NCBI RefSeq assembly: GCF_030733845.1
Contig: NZ_CP132311.1
Location: forward strand, 2,917,501-2,981,500
DNA: 64,000 nt
Origin: Shinella zoogloeoides
GTDB lineage: Bacteria; Pseudomonadota; Alphaproteobacteria; Rhizobiales; Rhizobiaceae
Direction: 5' to 3'
The position numbers were made by a program, and so were the translations under genes. Under the pieces are notes generated by a model. That model had not been told where the DNA came from. It saw only the letters and a list, made by a program, of their open reading frames with translations, and did not search any database. Positions 18,063 to 25,255 of this stretch are shown in pieces (the first letter of the stretch is position 1; each line of letters starts with the position of its first letter).

Positions 18063-19160
18063 TTACGCCTCGATCGACACGTCGCCGATCGGCCGCGAGC
18101 AGCAGGCGAGGATATAACCCTCCTCGATCTCGTCATCGAGAATGCCGCCATTGTGCCGCATCTCGACCTCTCCCGAGACCTTCATCACCCGGCAGGTGCC
18201 GCAAAGGCCGCCCTCGCAGGCCGCGCCGATGCGCACGCCGGCGGCGCGTGCCGTCTGCAGGATCGTCTGGCCGGGCGGGCACTTGGCGTCCTTGCCGGCC
18301 ATGGTGAAGGTGACGGTGGAGACGGCCCCGGCATCCGGCTCGCCCGGGCCGGCGCGAACGGCGATTTCTTCCGGCGCCGGGGCGTTGGCCGGCTGGAAGC
18401 TTTCCTCATGATAGCGGTCCATGTTGAAGCCGCAGACCTTCAGCATGTCGCGCACGCCGCGCATGAAGGGCTCCGGGCCGCAGCAGAAGACGGTGCGCTC
18501 ACGGAAATCGGGGGCGAGCAGCGAGAGGCGGGCCGCATCGATCCGCCCGCGCAAGCCATGCCAGCCGTCGCGCGGATTGTGGCTCTCGACGACGAAGCCG
18601 AGCGCGAGGTTCGGCATCTGCGCGGCGAGACATTCGAGCTCCGCCTTGAACAGGAGGTCTTCCGGCTTGCGGGCGCAAGAGACGAAGGCGACGTCCGACT
18701 GCGGCGCGCAGTCCGACATCCAGCGCGTCATCGACATCATCGGCGTGATACCAGAGCCGGCCGAGATGAAGAGGTACTTTTCCGCCGGATAGCGCACGAA
18801 GGAGAAGTCGCCGAGCGGCCCGAACGCCTTCAGCTTCATGCCGGGACGCAGGTTGTCGAACATCCAGCGCGTGCCGATCGAACTCTTCTGCGCCTTCACC
18901 GTGACGGCGACGGAGAAGGGACGCGAGGGCGTCGAGGAGAGCGTGTAGGTGCGCATGACCGGCTCGTCTTCCGACACCGGCAGCTCCAGCGTGACGAACT
19001 GGCCCGGCAGGTACCGGAACCAGTTGTCGCGATCCGAGCGGAAGGTGAAGGTCATCACGTCGGCCGTCTCCACCGTCACGGCGGTGCATTCCAGCAAGTG
19101 CTGGCGATCGTTCCATGGCTGGAGTCCATCGAAGTGACGGAAGTGGCTGGCGGCGGTCAT
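18063..19160 (-). CDS. gbcB: glycine betaine demethylase reductase subunit GbcB (FAD/NAD(P)H and 2Fe-2S)
   Basis: The 365-residue protein passes electrons from NAD(P)H to the Rieske oxygenase encoded just upstream. It has an FAD-binding barrel (FRYLPGQFVTLELPV and RTYTLSSTP, about residues 48-75), an NAD(P)-binding lobe (FISAGSGITPMMSM; CCGPEPFMRGVRDML) and a C-terminal plant-type [2Fe-2S] ferredoxin domain with the cysteine pattern GAACEGGLCGTC plus a final Cys in ILACCSRP. This order matches the GbcB/CntB/VanB-like reductases. It begins one base after the gbcA stop codon, so the two are translationally linked and share the upstream cobalamin riboswitch. Confidence 0.85.
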   Translation of the reverse strand: MTAASHFRHFDGLQPWNDRQHLLECTAVTVETADVMTFTFRSDRDNWFRYLPGQFVTLELPVSEDEPVMRTYTLSSTPSRPFSVAVTVKAQKSSIGTRWMFDNLRPGMKLKAFGPLGDFSFVRYPAEKYLFISAGSGITPMMSMTRWMSDCAPQSDVAFVSCARKPEDLLFKAELECLAAQMPNLALGFVVESHNPRDGWHGLRGRIDAARLSLLAPDFRERTVFCCGPEPFMRGVRDMLKVCGFNMDRYHEESFQPANAPAPEEIAVRAGPGEPDAGAVSTVTFTMAGKDAKCPPGQTILQTARAAGVRIGAACEGGLCGTCRVMKVSGEVEMRHNGGILDDEIEEGYILACCSRPIGDVSIEA

Positions 19161-19161
19161 C

Positions 19162-20406
19162 TCATGCCACCCGCGAAAGCGGCTTCTTGGCGCCGTCGAG
19201 CCGCTCGATCATGAAGTTGCAGTACCATTCGACGAACTGCATGACGCCGCCCTCGTCCTCCGGCGAATAGGGGCCTGGCTGGTAGGCGGGCGAGCGGATG
19301 CCGAAGGCGTTTTCCTCGACGATCCGGCGATCCTGGTCGTTGGTCTCGGTCCAGACATGGGTGAGCTCGTCGAGACGGTAATCGACGCCTTCCACCGCAT
19401 CCTTGCTGACCAGCCATTTGGTGGTGACCTGCGTCAGTTCAGGGCCGAGCGGCAGCACGCGGAAGGTGATGGCGTGGTCGGCGAGAACGTGGTTCCACGT
19501 CGACGGATAATGGAAGAGCAGCAGCGTGCCGATATGGCTCTCCAGCACGTCGTTGGAGAGTGGTCGCTGGACGGCGCGCGCGCCGGACATGGTGTAGCTC
19601 TCGGCATCCTGGATGAGCGGCATGCGCGCGGCGCGGAACTGGCCGGTCGGCGAGATCCTGAATTCGCTCGGCAAGCCCTGGGCCTCGCAACGCGCCCAAT
19701 GCTCGGCGATGACGGGATCATCCTTGGCGCCCTGCACGCCGGTCGCGCTCGGCGCTTCCGGATAGGTGCGGCAGAGTTCCGGATGGTTGGCGGCGCAGTG
19801 GTAGCACTCGCGGTTGTTCTCCCAGACGAGCTTCCAGTTGCCCTTCTCGATGATCGTGCTTTCGAAGGCGACCTTGGTTTCGCCGAGGCGGTGGCGGGCG
19901 AGATAGGGCTCGACCAGGGCGCGGAAGGGCGCAAAATCCGGCGCCTCGTCAGCAAGGCAGATGAAGATGTAGCCGCCGACGGTCTGGCAGTTGATCTGCT
20001 TCAGGCTGTGCTGCGTCCTGTCGAAATCCTCCGCCATGTGGCGGGCGAAGAGCAGCGAGCCGTCGAGTTCGTAGGTCCACTGGTGGTAGGGACAGACGAG
20101 CTTGGCGGACGAGCCCTTGTGCTGGGTGCAGACGCGCGAGCCGCGGTGGCGGCAGGAATTGTGCAGCGCGCGCACCATGCCCGAGCGGTCGCGGGTGATG
20201 ACGACCGGATAGTCGCCGACCTGCACGGTGAAATAGTTGCCGGCTTTCGGGATTTCGCAATCATGGCCGATGAACAGCCAGTCGCGATACCAGATCGTCT
20301 CCAGGTCGAGCTTGTAGTGATCGGGGTCGATGTAGAAGGCCTGCTCGAGGCTGTAGCCGTCGCGCCGGTTCTTGAGCTTGCGGAGCACGTCGCTTCTGAT
20401 GTCCAT
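19162..20406 (-). CDS. gbcA: glycine betaine demethylase oxygenase subunit GbcA (Rieske type)
   Basis: The 414-residue protein is a Rieske non-haem iron oxygenase. Rieske ligands are Cys85, His87, Cys105 and His108 (CRHRGS ... CPYHQW). The mononuclear iron site includes His203 and His208 in NNRECYHCAANHPEL. Recalled segments of Pseudomonas aeruginosa GbcA match closely, notably EIPKAGN, AKLVCPYHQWTYELDG, VTTKWLVSKDAVEGVDY, TNDQDRR and AYQPGPYS. The expected reaction is O2-dependent conversion of glycine betaine to dimethylglycine plus formaldehyde. GAGGA lies 7 bases before the ATG. The unusual point is the leader, which holds a cobalamin riboswitch. Stachydrine or carnitine demethylases are more distant alternatives. 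Confidence 0.85.
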   Translation of the reverse strand: MDIRSDVLRKLKNRRDGYSLEQAFYIDPDHYKLDLETIWYRDWLFIGHDCEIPKAGNYFTVQVGDYPVVITRDRSGMVRALHNSCRHRGSRVCTQHKGSSAKLVCPYHQWTYELDGSLLFARHMAEDFDRTQHSLKQINCQTVGGYIFICLADEAPDFAPFRALVEPYLARHRLGETKVAFESTIIEKGNWKLVWENNRECYHCAANHPELCRTYPEAPSATGVQGAKDDPVIAEHWARCEAQGLPSEFRISPTGQFRAARMPLIQDAESYTMSGARAVQRPLSNDVLESHIGTLLLFHYPSTWNHVLADHAITFRVLPLGPELTQVTTKWLVSKDAVEGVDYRLDELTHVWTETNDQDRRIVEENAFGIRSPAYQPGPYSPEDEGGVMQFVEWYCNFMIERLDGAKKPLSRVA

Positions 20407-20524
20407 GCCGGTGTCCTCGAAATATCCAGATTGCGGATGAAGCGCACGGAAGGAGACGGCATTCGGGCGGCAGGCGCACCGGTTGCACGCTTCCCGGCCG
20501 CCCGCCGCAGCCAGTCACGATCGA
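20407..20524 (-). other. expression-platform region between the cobalamin aptamer and gbcA
   Basis: About 120 bases separate the aptamer from the gbcA start. They contain a GC-rich hairpin with arms GGGCGGC (20465-20471) and GCCGCCC (20497-20503). In minus-strand sense no T run follows, so it is not a standard intrinsic terminator. The CACCGG right after the GAGGA ribosome site can pair with CCGGTG about 70 bases upstream, which would fit translational control. This is inference. Confidence 0.45.
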
Positions 20525-20700
20525 TACTCCAGGCTGGTTTCCGGGCTGAGGAGCGTCCCTTCGGACCATCGCAGCGCCTTCCCAGACCCTTGGGTCCAGT
20601 GGCTTTTGCCGCGTCTTCTCCAACACCGTTGCGGGGGCAGCGCCGGATTTCAACCGGCTTCCCAATTCTCCGCCCTCTTTCGAGAGCGGCACCTTGAGTG
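20525..20700 (-). ncRNA. cobalamin (B12) riboswitch upstream of gbcAB
   Basis: Read on the minus strand, the conserved blocks appear in the correct order: AAGGTGCC (near 20693), GGGAAGCCGGTTGAAATCC and GCGCTGCCCCCGCAAC (20620-20664), GCCACTGG (near 20602), GGGAAGGCGC (near 20580), and the B12 box AGCCCGGAAACCAGCCTG (20530-20547). This is the adenosylcobalamin aptamer core found before cob, btuB and metE genes. The only gene downstream in the same sense is gbcA, then gbcB. Such elements normally lower expression when coenzyme B12 is plentiful. Confidence 0.95.
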
Positions 20701-21021
20701 TCCTTATCTAAGCGCAAGACTTCTCCGACAGCATGTCGAAAAGCGACACGCCGTCATGATTTGACGACAGTCAAATACGACAGAAGAGCAACACCTTGCA
20801 TCTGTACTTTTCTTACATATCAAGGCGATATGCATTCTTTTTCGGCAGACCGCCCACGCCTTCGGCATGATGTATTCGACGGGACGACTGTTGTCATATT
20901 GCGACCACAAAGCCTGACCCGCAGGAATGGGGACGCAGGCGGAAAGGAATGCTTAACGACGTTTCCATAAACTTTCCGGCAATCCGGACGCGGGGCCGGG
21001 CGCGAGCATGGAGTACGGGGC
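20701..21021. promoter_or_regulatory. divergent regulatory region with a perfect inverted repeat (20759-20776)
   Basis: About 320 bases without a gene, more A/T-rich than the surroundings. It must hold the promoter of the riboswitch-gbcAB transcript (minus) and probably that of the plus-strand gene at 21022. ATTTGAC-GACA-GTCAAAT at 20759-20776 is a perfect 7-bp inverted repeat with a 4-base spacer, about 60 bases upstream of the aptamer, and looks like a regulator-binding site. I cannot name the protein. No convincing -35/-10 pair was found. Confidence 0.5.
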
Positions 21022-21627
21022 GTGCAGCAGACGAAATTCCGATATTACGATGCCGTCGCCTTCAAGCGCGCGAACCCGCCGAAAGCCGCCGTGCACACCG
21101 AATTCCTGCGCACCGGCCGCATCGACCGCAGTTTCGGCTGGAGCCCGACGGAGAAGCGCTATCTCAGCCACCAGGAGGTTGCCGAGCGCACCGGCCGCAA
21201 GCTGGAACGGGCCGGCAGCGTCACCCATGACCGCATCAACGGCTTCCACCAGTCCATCCAGTTCCCGAAGCTGATCTTCCACCGCACGCTGGCCGAAACG
21301 CCGCATCTCGGCTATTGCCACATCACGGTGGCCAAATCCCGCTTCGCGGAATTCGAGAACGTGCAATGGGCCTTCTACATGGCCAATTTCCTCGCCGAGA
21401 TCGGCGACGACGAGCAGTTCTTCGCCGGCATTTCCAAGAAGCCCGGGCGCATGTATTTCGCCGTCGCCATCGCGCCGACGGAGGAGGAAGGCCGCCTCAA
21501 GATCGACCGCAAGGTGCGCGGCAACGGCGTCATCTTCCGCACCGACGATCCGAAGCTCGCCATGAAGAACGTGCTGATGCTCGGCGCCCGCAACGAGGCG
21601 CTGCGCAAGATCATCCGCGCGCTGTGA
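21022..21627 (+). CDS. conserved hypothetical protein, function unknown
   Basis: The 201-residue soluble protein is basic in its first third and has no signal peptide, membrane segment or recognised catalytic motif. The start is GTG at 21022, supported by GGAG 8 bases upstream (21010-21013); an ATG at 21008 is out of frame. Distinct segments are RTGRIDRSFGWSPTEKRYLS near residues 30-50 and GYCHITVAKSRFAEFENVQW near 93-112. Codon use matches the neighbours, so it is a real gene. It is divergent from the B12-riboswitch transcript and convergent with a degenerate GGDEF gene only 7 bases beyond its stop. Confidence 0.75.
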   Translation: MQQTKFRYYDAVAFKRANPPKAAVHTEFLRTGRIDRSFGWSPTEKRYLSHQEVAERTGRKLERAGSVTHDRINGFHQSIQFPKLIFHRTLAETPHLGYCHITVAKSRFAEFENVQWAFYMANFLAEIGDDEQFFAGISKKPGRMYFAVAIAPTEEEGRLKIDRKVRGNGVIFRTDDPKLAMKNVLMLGARNEALRKIIRAL

Positions 21628-21634
21628 CCGCCGG

Positions 21635-22684
21635 TCAGGCCCGGTAGAGCATCCATTCCTTGCCCGCCGGCACCTCGTCGCCGCGGCCGTAGACGACCAC
21701 CCCGTCTCCTCCCCCTGCCCTGGCTTCGGCAAGCGCGCGCTCGCAGGCCGAGGCAAGGTCGAGCGCGCTGTCGGCGCGATCCGACATGCAGACCCCGGCC
21801 GAAAGCGTCAGGTGGCCGAGATTGCGGCCGGTGCGCGGATCGCGCAGCGCCATCGTCTGGAAGGCGGCGCGCAGGAGATCGATCAGCCGCGTCACCTCGC
21901 TCTCGTCCGATGTGTGGAAGAGGAAGCCGAAGCGCAGGCCATCGAAGCGGACGGCAAGGTCGCTTGCCGGAAAGGCCTGGCGGATGAGGCCGCCGTAGAA
22001 GCTCACGAGGTGGTCGGACAGCGCCTCGATCTGCCCGGGCGAAAAACGGCGCTCGGCATCGATCTCGGCGACGGCCACGCCGCACAGCATCGGCAGGTCC
22101 GGATTGGCGTAGACGCGGGCGAGCGCCTTGTTGAAGGCGCGACGGTTGCCGAGCTTCGTCGGCGGATCGATGAATTTCGTCGCCTCGAATTCCGCCATCT
22201 CCTTCTGGATGCCCTCCATCGCGGCCGATTGCGCGGCAACCTTTTCCGCCATTTCCGCCGTGTGGCTGACGCGCAGTTCCGTCGCCCGCTGCAGGGCTTC
22301 GAGCGAGCTGCCGAGCGCGCCGCCGGCCTCGCGGATGACCTGCGAGGCCTCGCCGATCAGGCGGCCGTAATCGTTGAGCGAGGAGCGCTCCTGGCTGAGC
22401 AGGTCCATGAAATTGCTCATCTCGCTGCTGATCGCGCCCGCCGAGCGCTGCAGCACGCTCGCCTCGTGCTGGTGCGGCAGGTACTTGCGGCCAAGCTCGT
22501 CGAGGGCGGCCTGCGTCTTGTACTTGCCGAGCGCGATGAAGTCGCGCACCAGCTCCGGATTGCCGCCGGCATAGGCCTCGTAGACCAGTTCGTAGTTGCG
22601 CGGCAGGCCGTCGATGCCCATCTGCTTCATCGCCGTCGCGATCCGCAGGGCGATGTCGGTCGTCGAGGATTTCTTGTGCGCCAT
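21635..22684 (-). CDS. GGDEF-domain protein with a degenerate active site
   Basis: The 349-residue soluble protein has an N-terminal helical region (about 1-170, with coiled-coil character around QRSAGAISSEMSNFMDLLSQ) and a C-terminal GGDEF fold (about 170-345). The domain entry DPPTKLGNRRAFNKAL is conserved, but the position of the GG(D/E)EF loop reads RFDGLRFGF, so the catalytic glycine pair and acidic residue are lost. It is therefore probably not a diguanylate cyclase and may bind nucleotide or a partner instead. A long form of the frame starts at a TTG one codon earlier; I prefer the ATG at 22684. Similar helical-GGDEF proteins in rhizobia are listed as cyclases. Confidence 0.8.
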   Translation of the reverse strand: MAHKKSSTTDIALRIATAMKQMGIDGLPRNYELVYEAYAGGNPELVRDFIALGKYKTQAALDELGRKYLPHQHEASVLQRSAGAISSEMSNFMDLLSQERSSLNDYGRLIGEASQVIREAGGALGSSLEALQRATELRVSHTAEMAEKVAAQSAAMEGIQKEMAEFEATKFIDPPTKLGNRRAFNKALARVYANPDLPMLCGVAVAEIDAERRFSPGQIEALSDHLVSFYGGLIRQAFPASDLAVRFDGLRFGFLFHTSDESEVTRLIDLLRAAFQTMALRDPRTGRNLGHLTLSAGVCMSDRADSALDLASACERALAEARAGGGDGVVVYGRGDEVPAGKEWMLYRA

Positions 22685-22836
22685 CAATGGAGACCTGTGT
22701 GCGGGATGTTCAACCTCTCCTAGCAGGCCGCTCTTTCGGTGGGTCTAATCCGGTCGCTCGAATTTTAGGCAAGCGGGCGGCCCTTGGCATTTGCCGGCAA
22801 AGCCCTGTATGGAAGCCGGAAAGACGGAAGGACGGC

Positions 22837-23808
22837 ATGGCTGAGATCGTTGATACGCGCATGGATGCGGAGGCGGCGCTGGCGCGGGCCGCGAAGACCC
22901 TCGGCCGCGGCGTGCCGGTCGCCATTCCCACCGAAACCGTCTACGGCCTTGCCGCCGACGCCACCAATCCGCTGGCGATCACCCGCATCTATGAAATGAA
23001 GGGCCGGCCGCGCTTCAACCCGCTGATCTGCCACATGGCCGACCTTGCCATGGCGGAGCGCCACGCGGTGTTCGATCCCCTGTCGCGCAGGATCGCCGAG
23101 GCCTTCTGGCCCGGCCCGCTGACGCTGGTGGTGCCGATCCGCCCGGACAGCGCCATCCATCCTCTGGCGCGCGCGGGCCTCGACACCGTCGGCATCCGCG
23201 TGCCGACCGGCATTGCCGGCCGCCTGATCGCCGCCTTCGGCCGGCCGCTCGCCGCCCCGAGTGCCAACACGTCCGGCCGCATCAGCCCGACCAGCGCGCG
23301 CCATGTGGCAGACGATTTCGGCGGCAAGCTGGAACTGGTGCTCGACGGCGGCCCTGCGGTCGTGGGGCTCGAATCCACCATCCTCAAGGTCGAGGGCGAG
23401 ACGATCCGGCTGCTCAGGCCCGGCGGGCTCGACGCGGCGGATGTCGAGCGGGTCACCGGCCGCCCCGTCCTGCGCAAGGAGGCCGGTGCGAGCATCGAGG
23501 CGCCGGGCATGCTCGCCTCGCACTATGCGCCCGACGCGCCGGTGCGCCTCGACGCCCGCGACGTGCGGCCCGGCGAGGTGCTGATCCGCTTCGGCGGCAA
23601 GGCGCTTCCCGGCGAGGCGCAGGCCGCGCTCGTGCTCGACCTCAGCCCGGCCGGCGACCTCGCCGAAGCCGCCGCCAACCTCTTCGGCTACATGAAGCAG
23701 GCGGATGCGGCGGGCGCACGCGCCATCGCCTTCTCGCCGATCCCCGCGAGCGGCCTCGGCGAGGCGATCAACGACCGCCTGCAACGCGCCGCCGCGCCGC
23801 GCGGCTAG
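22837..23808 (+). CDS. tsaC: L-threonylcarbamoyladenylate synthase (Sua5 type)
   Basis: Makes threonylcarbamoyl-AMP from threonine, bicarbonate and ATP for the t6A37 modification of ANN-decoding tRNAs. The 323-residue length and two-part build (YrdC domain about 10-200, then a Sua5 C-terminal domain) mark the longer Sua5 form rather than short TsaC. Typical segments are AIPTETVYGLAADAT (about 30-44), KGRPRFNPLICHM and PLAAPSANTSGRISPTSA (about 138-155). The start at 22837 is chosen for the GGAAGG ribosome site 5-6 bases upstream; the open frame extends 50 codons further 5' without one. A flavoenzyme gene follows 13 bases later and is likely co-transcribed. Confidence 0.93.
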   Translation: MAEIVDTRMDAEAALARAAKTLGRGVPVAIPTETVYGLAADATNPLAITRIYEMKGRPRFNPLICHMADLAMAERHAVFDPLSRRIAEAFWPGPLTLVVPIRPDSAIHPLARAGLDTVGIRVPTGIAGRLIAAFGRPLAAPSANTSGRISPTSARHVADDFGGKLELVLDGGPAVVGLESTILKVEGETIRLLRPGGLDAADVERVTGRPVLRKEAGASIEAPGMLASHYAPDAPVRLDARDVRPGEVLIRFGGKALPGEAQAALVLDLSPAGDLAEAAANLFGYMKQADAAGARAIAFSPIPASGLGEAINDRLQRAAAPRG

Positions 23809-23821
23809 TGAGGAAGACGAC

Positions 23822-25252
23822 ATGGTCCAGGCAACGCTTTCCTCCGACCTCATCGCCCGCTTCGCCGCGATCACCGGCCCCGCTCATGCCCTCACCGTCG
23901 AGAAGGATATCGCGCCCTATCTCGTCGAAAGCCGCGGCCTCTACCACGGCACCGCACCGCTGGTGCTGCGGCCGGGCTCGGTGAAGGAAGTGTCTGATAT
24001 CCTGGCGCTCGCCACCGAGACCCGCACGGCCATCGTGCCGCAGGGCGGCAATACCGGCCATGTCGGCGGCAGCGTGCCGCGCGAGGGGGCGGCGGACGTG
24101 GTGCTCTCGCTCTCGCGCCTCAACCGCATCCGCGATGTCGATCCGGTCGGCAACGTGATCGTGGCGGACGGCGGCTGCGTGCTGGCGGACATCCAGGCGG
24201 CAGCCGAAAAGGTCGGCCGGCTTTTTCCGCTATCGCTCGGCTCGGAAGGCTCCTGCCAGATCGGCGGCAACCTTTCCACCAATGCCGGCGGCACCGCCGT
24301 GCTCGCCTATGGCAACATGCGCCAGCTCTGCCTCGGCCTTGAAGTCGTGCTGCCGACCGGAGAAATCTGGAACGGCCTTCGCCGCCTCAAGAAGGACAAT
24401 ACCGGCTACGACCTGCGCGACCTCTTCATCGGCGCCGAAGGCACGCTCGGCGTCATCACCGGGGCGGTGCTGAAGCTCTTTCCGCGGCCGCTCGGCCACG
24501 AGGTCGCCTTTGCCGGGCTCAACTCCGTAGAGGATGCGCTCGCCCTCTTCGAGCGCGCCTCCAGCCGGTGCGGCACCGCGCTCACCGGCTTCGAACTGAT
24601 GCCGCGCCTCGGCGTCGACTTCACCACGCGGCACATTCCCGGCGTGCGCGATCCGCTCGCCAGCCGGCACGACTGGTACGTCCTGATCGACATCTCGACC
24701 TCGGATGCCGCCGACACGGCGGCGCGCATGATGGAGGCGCTGCTGGCCGAGGGCATCGAGGCGGGACTGGTGGAAAACGCGGTGGTCGCGGCCAGCGACG
24801 CCCAGCGCAAGGCGCTCTGGCACATGCGCGAGAGCATGTCCCCGGCACAGAAGCCGGAGGGCGGCTCGATCAAGCACGACGTGTCCGTGCCGGTCTCGGC
24901 CATTCCGGCTTTCATGGCGGAGGCGGACGCGGCGGTGATGGCGGCGATGCCCGGCGCCCGCATCTGCTCCTTCGGCCATATGGGCGACGGCAATATCCAT
25001 TACAACATTTCGCAGCCGGTCGGCGCGGACAAGCAGGCCTTCCTCGACCGGTGGCGGGAGATCAATCATCTCGTGCACGGCATCGTGCTGAAATACCACG
25101 GCTCGATTTCCGCCGAGCACGGCATCGGCCAGCTCAAGCGCGACGAGCTCGCCAGCGTGCGCGAACCGATCGAGATGGACCTGATGGTCCGGGTGAAACG
25201 CTCGTTCGATCCCGCCGGCATCATGAATCCCGGCAAGGTGATCAGCGTCTGA
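23822..25252 (+). CDS. FAD-binding oxidoreductase, D-2-hydroxyacid dehydrogenase (D2HGDH/GlcD-like)
   Basis: The 476-residue protein combines an N-terminal PCMH-type FAD domain (RPGSVKEVSDILALA; VPQGGNTGHVGGSVP, about 55-90; GGNLSTNAGGTAVLAYGN, about 150-167) with a C-terminal FAD-oxidase domain ending in SAEHGIGQLKRDELA. Both parts are typical of flavin enzymes oxidising D-2-hydroxyglutarate, D-lactate or related acids. HMGDGNIHYN supplies the metal-binding histidines common to the D2HGDH group. GAGGAAG lies before the ATG at 23822. It follows tsaC by 13 bases. The exact substrate is unproven, with D-2-hydroxyglutarate the best guess. Confidence 0.85.
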   Translation: MVQATLSSDLIARFAAITGPAHALTVEKDIAPYLVESRGLYHGTAPLVLRPGSVKEVSDILALATETRTAIVPQGGNTGHVGGSVPREGAADVVLSLSRLNRIRDVDPVGNVIVADGGCVLADIQAAAEKVGRLFPLSLGSEGSCQIGGNLSTNAGGTAVLAYGNMRQLCLGLEVVLPTGEIWNGLRRLKKDNTGYDLRDLFIGAEGTLGVITGAVLKLFPRPLGHEVAFAGLNSVEDALALFERASSRCGTALTGFELMPRLGVDFTTRHIPGVRDPLASRHDWYVLIDISTSDAADTAARMMEALLAEGIEAGLVENAVVAASDAQRKALWHMRESMSPAQKPEGGSIKHDVSVPVSAIPAFMAEADAAVMAAMPGARICSFGHMGDGNIHYNISQPVGADKQAFLDRWREINHLVHGIVLKYHGSISAEHGIGQLKRDELASVREPIEMDLMVRVKRSFDPAGIMNPGKVISV

Positions 25253-25255
25253 CCG

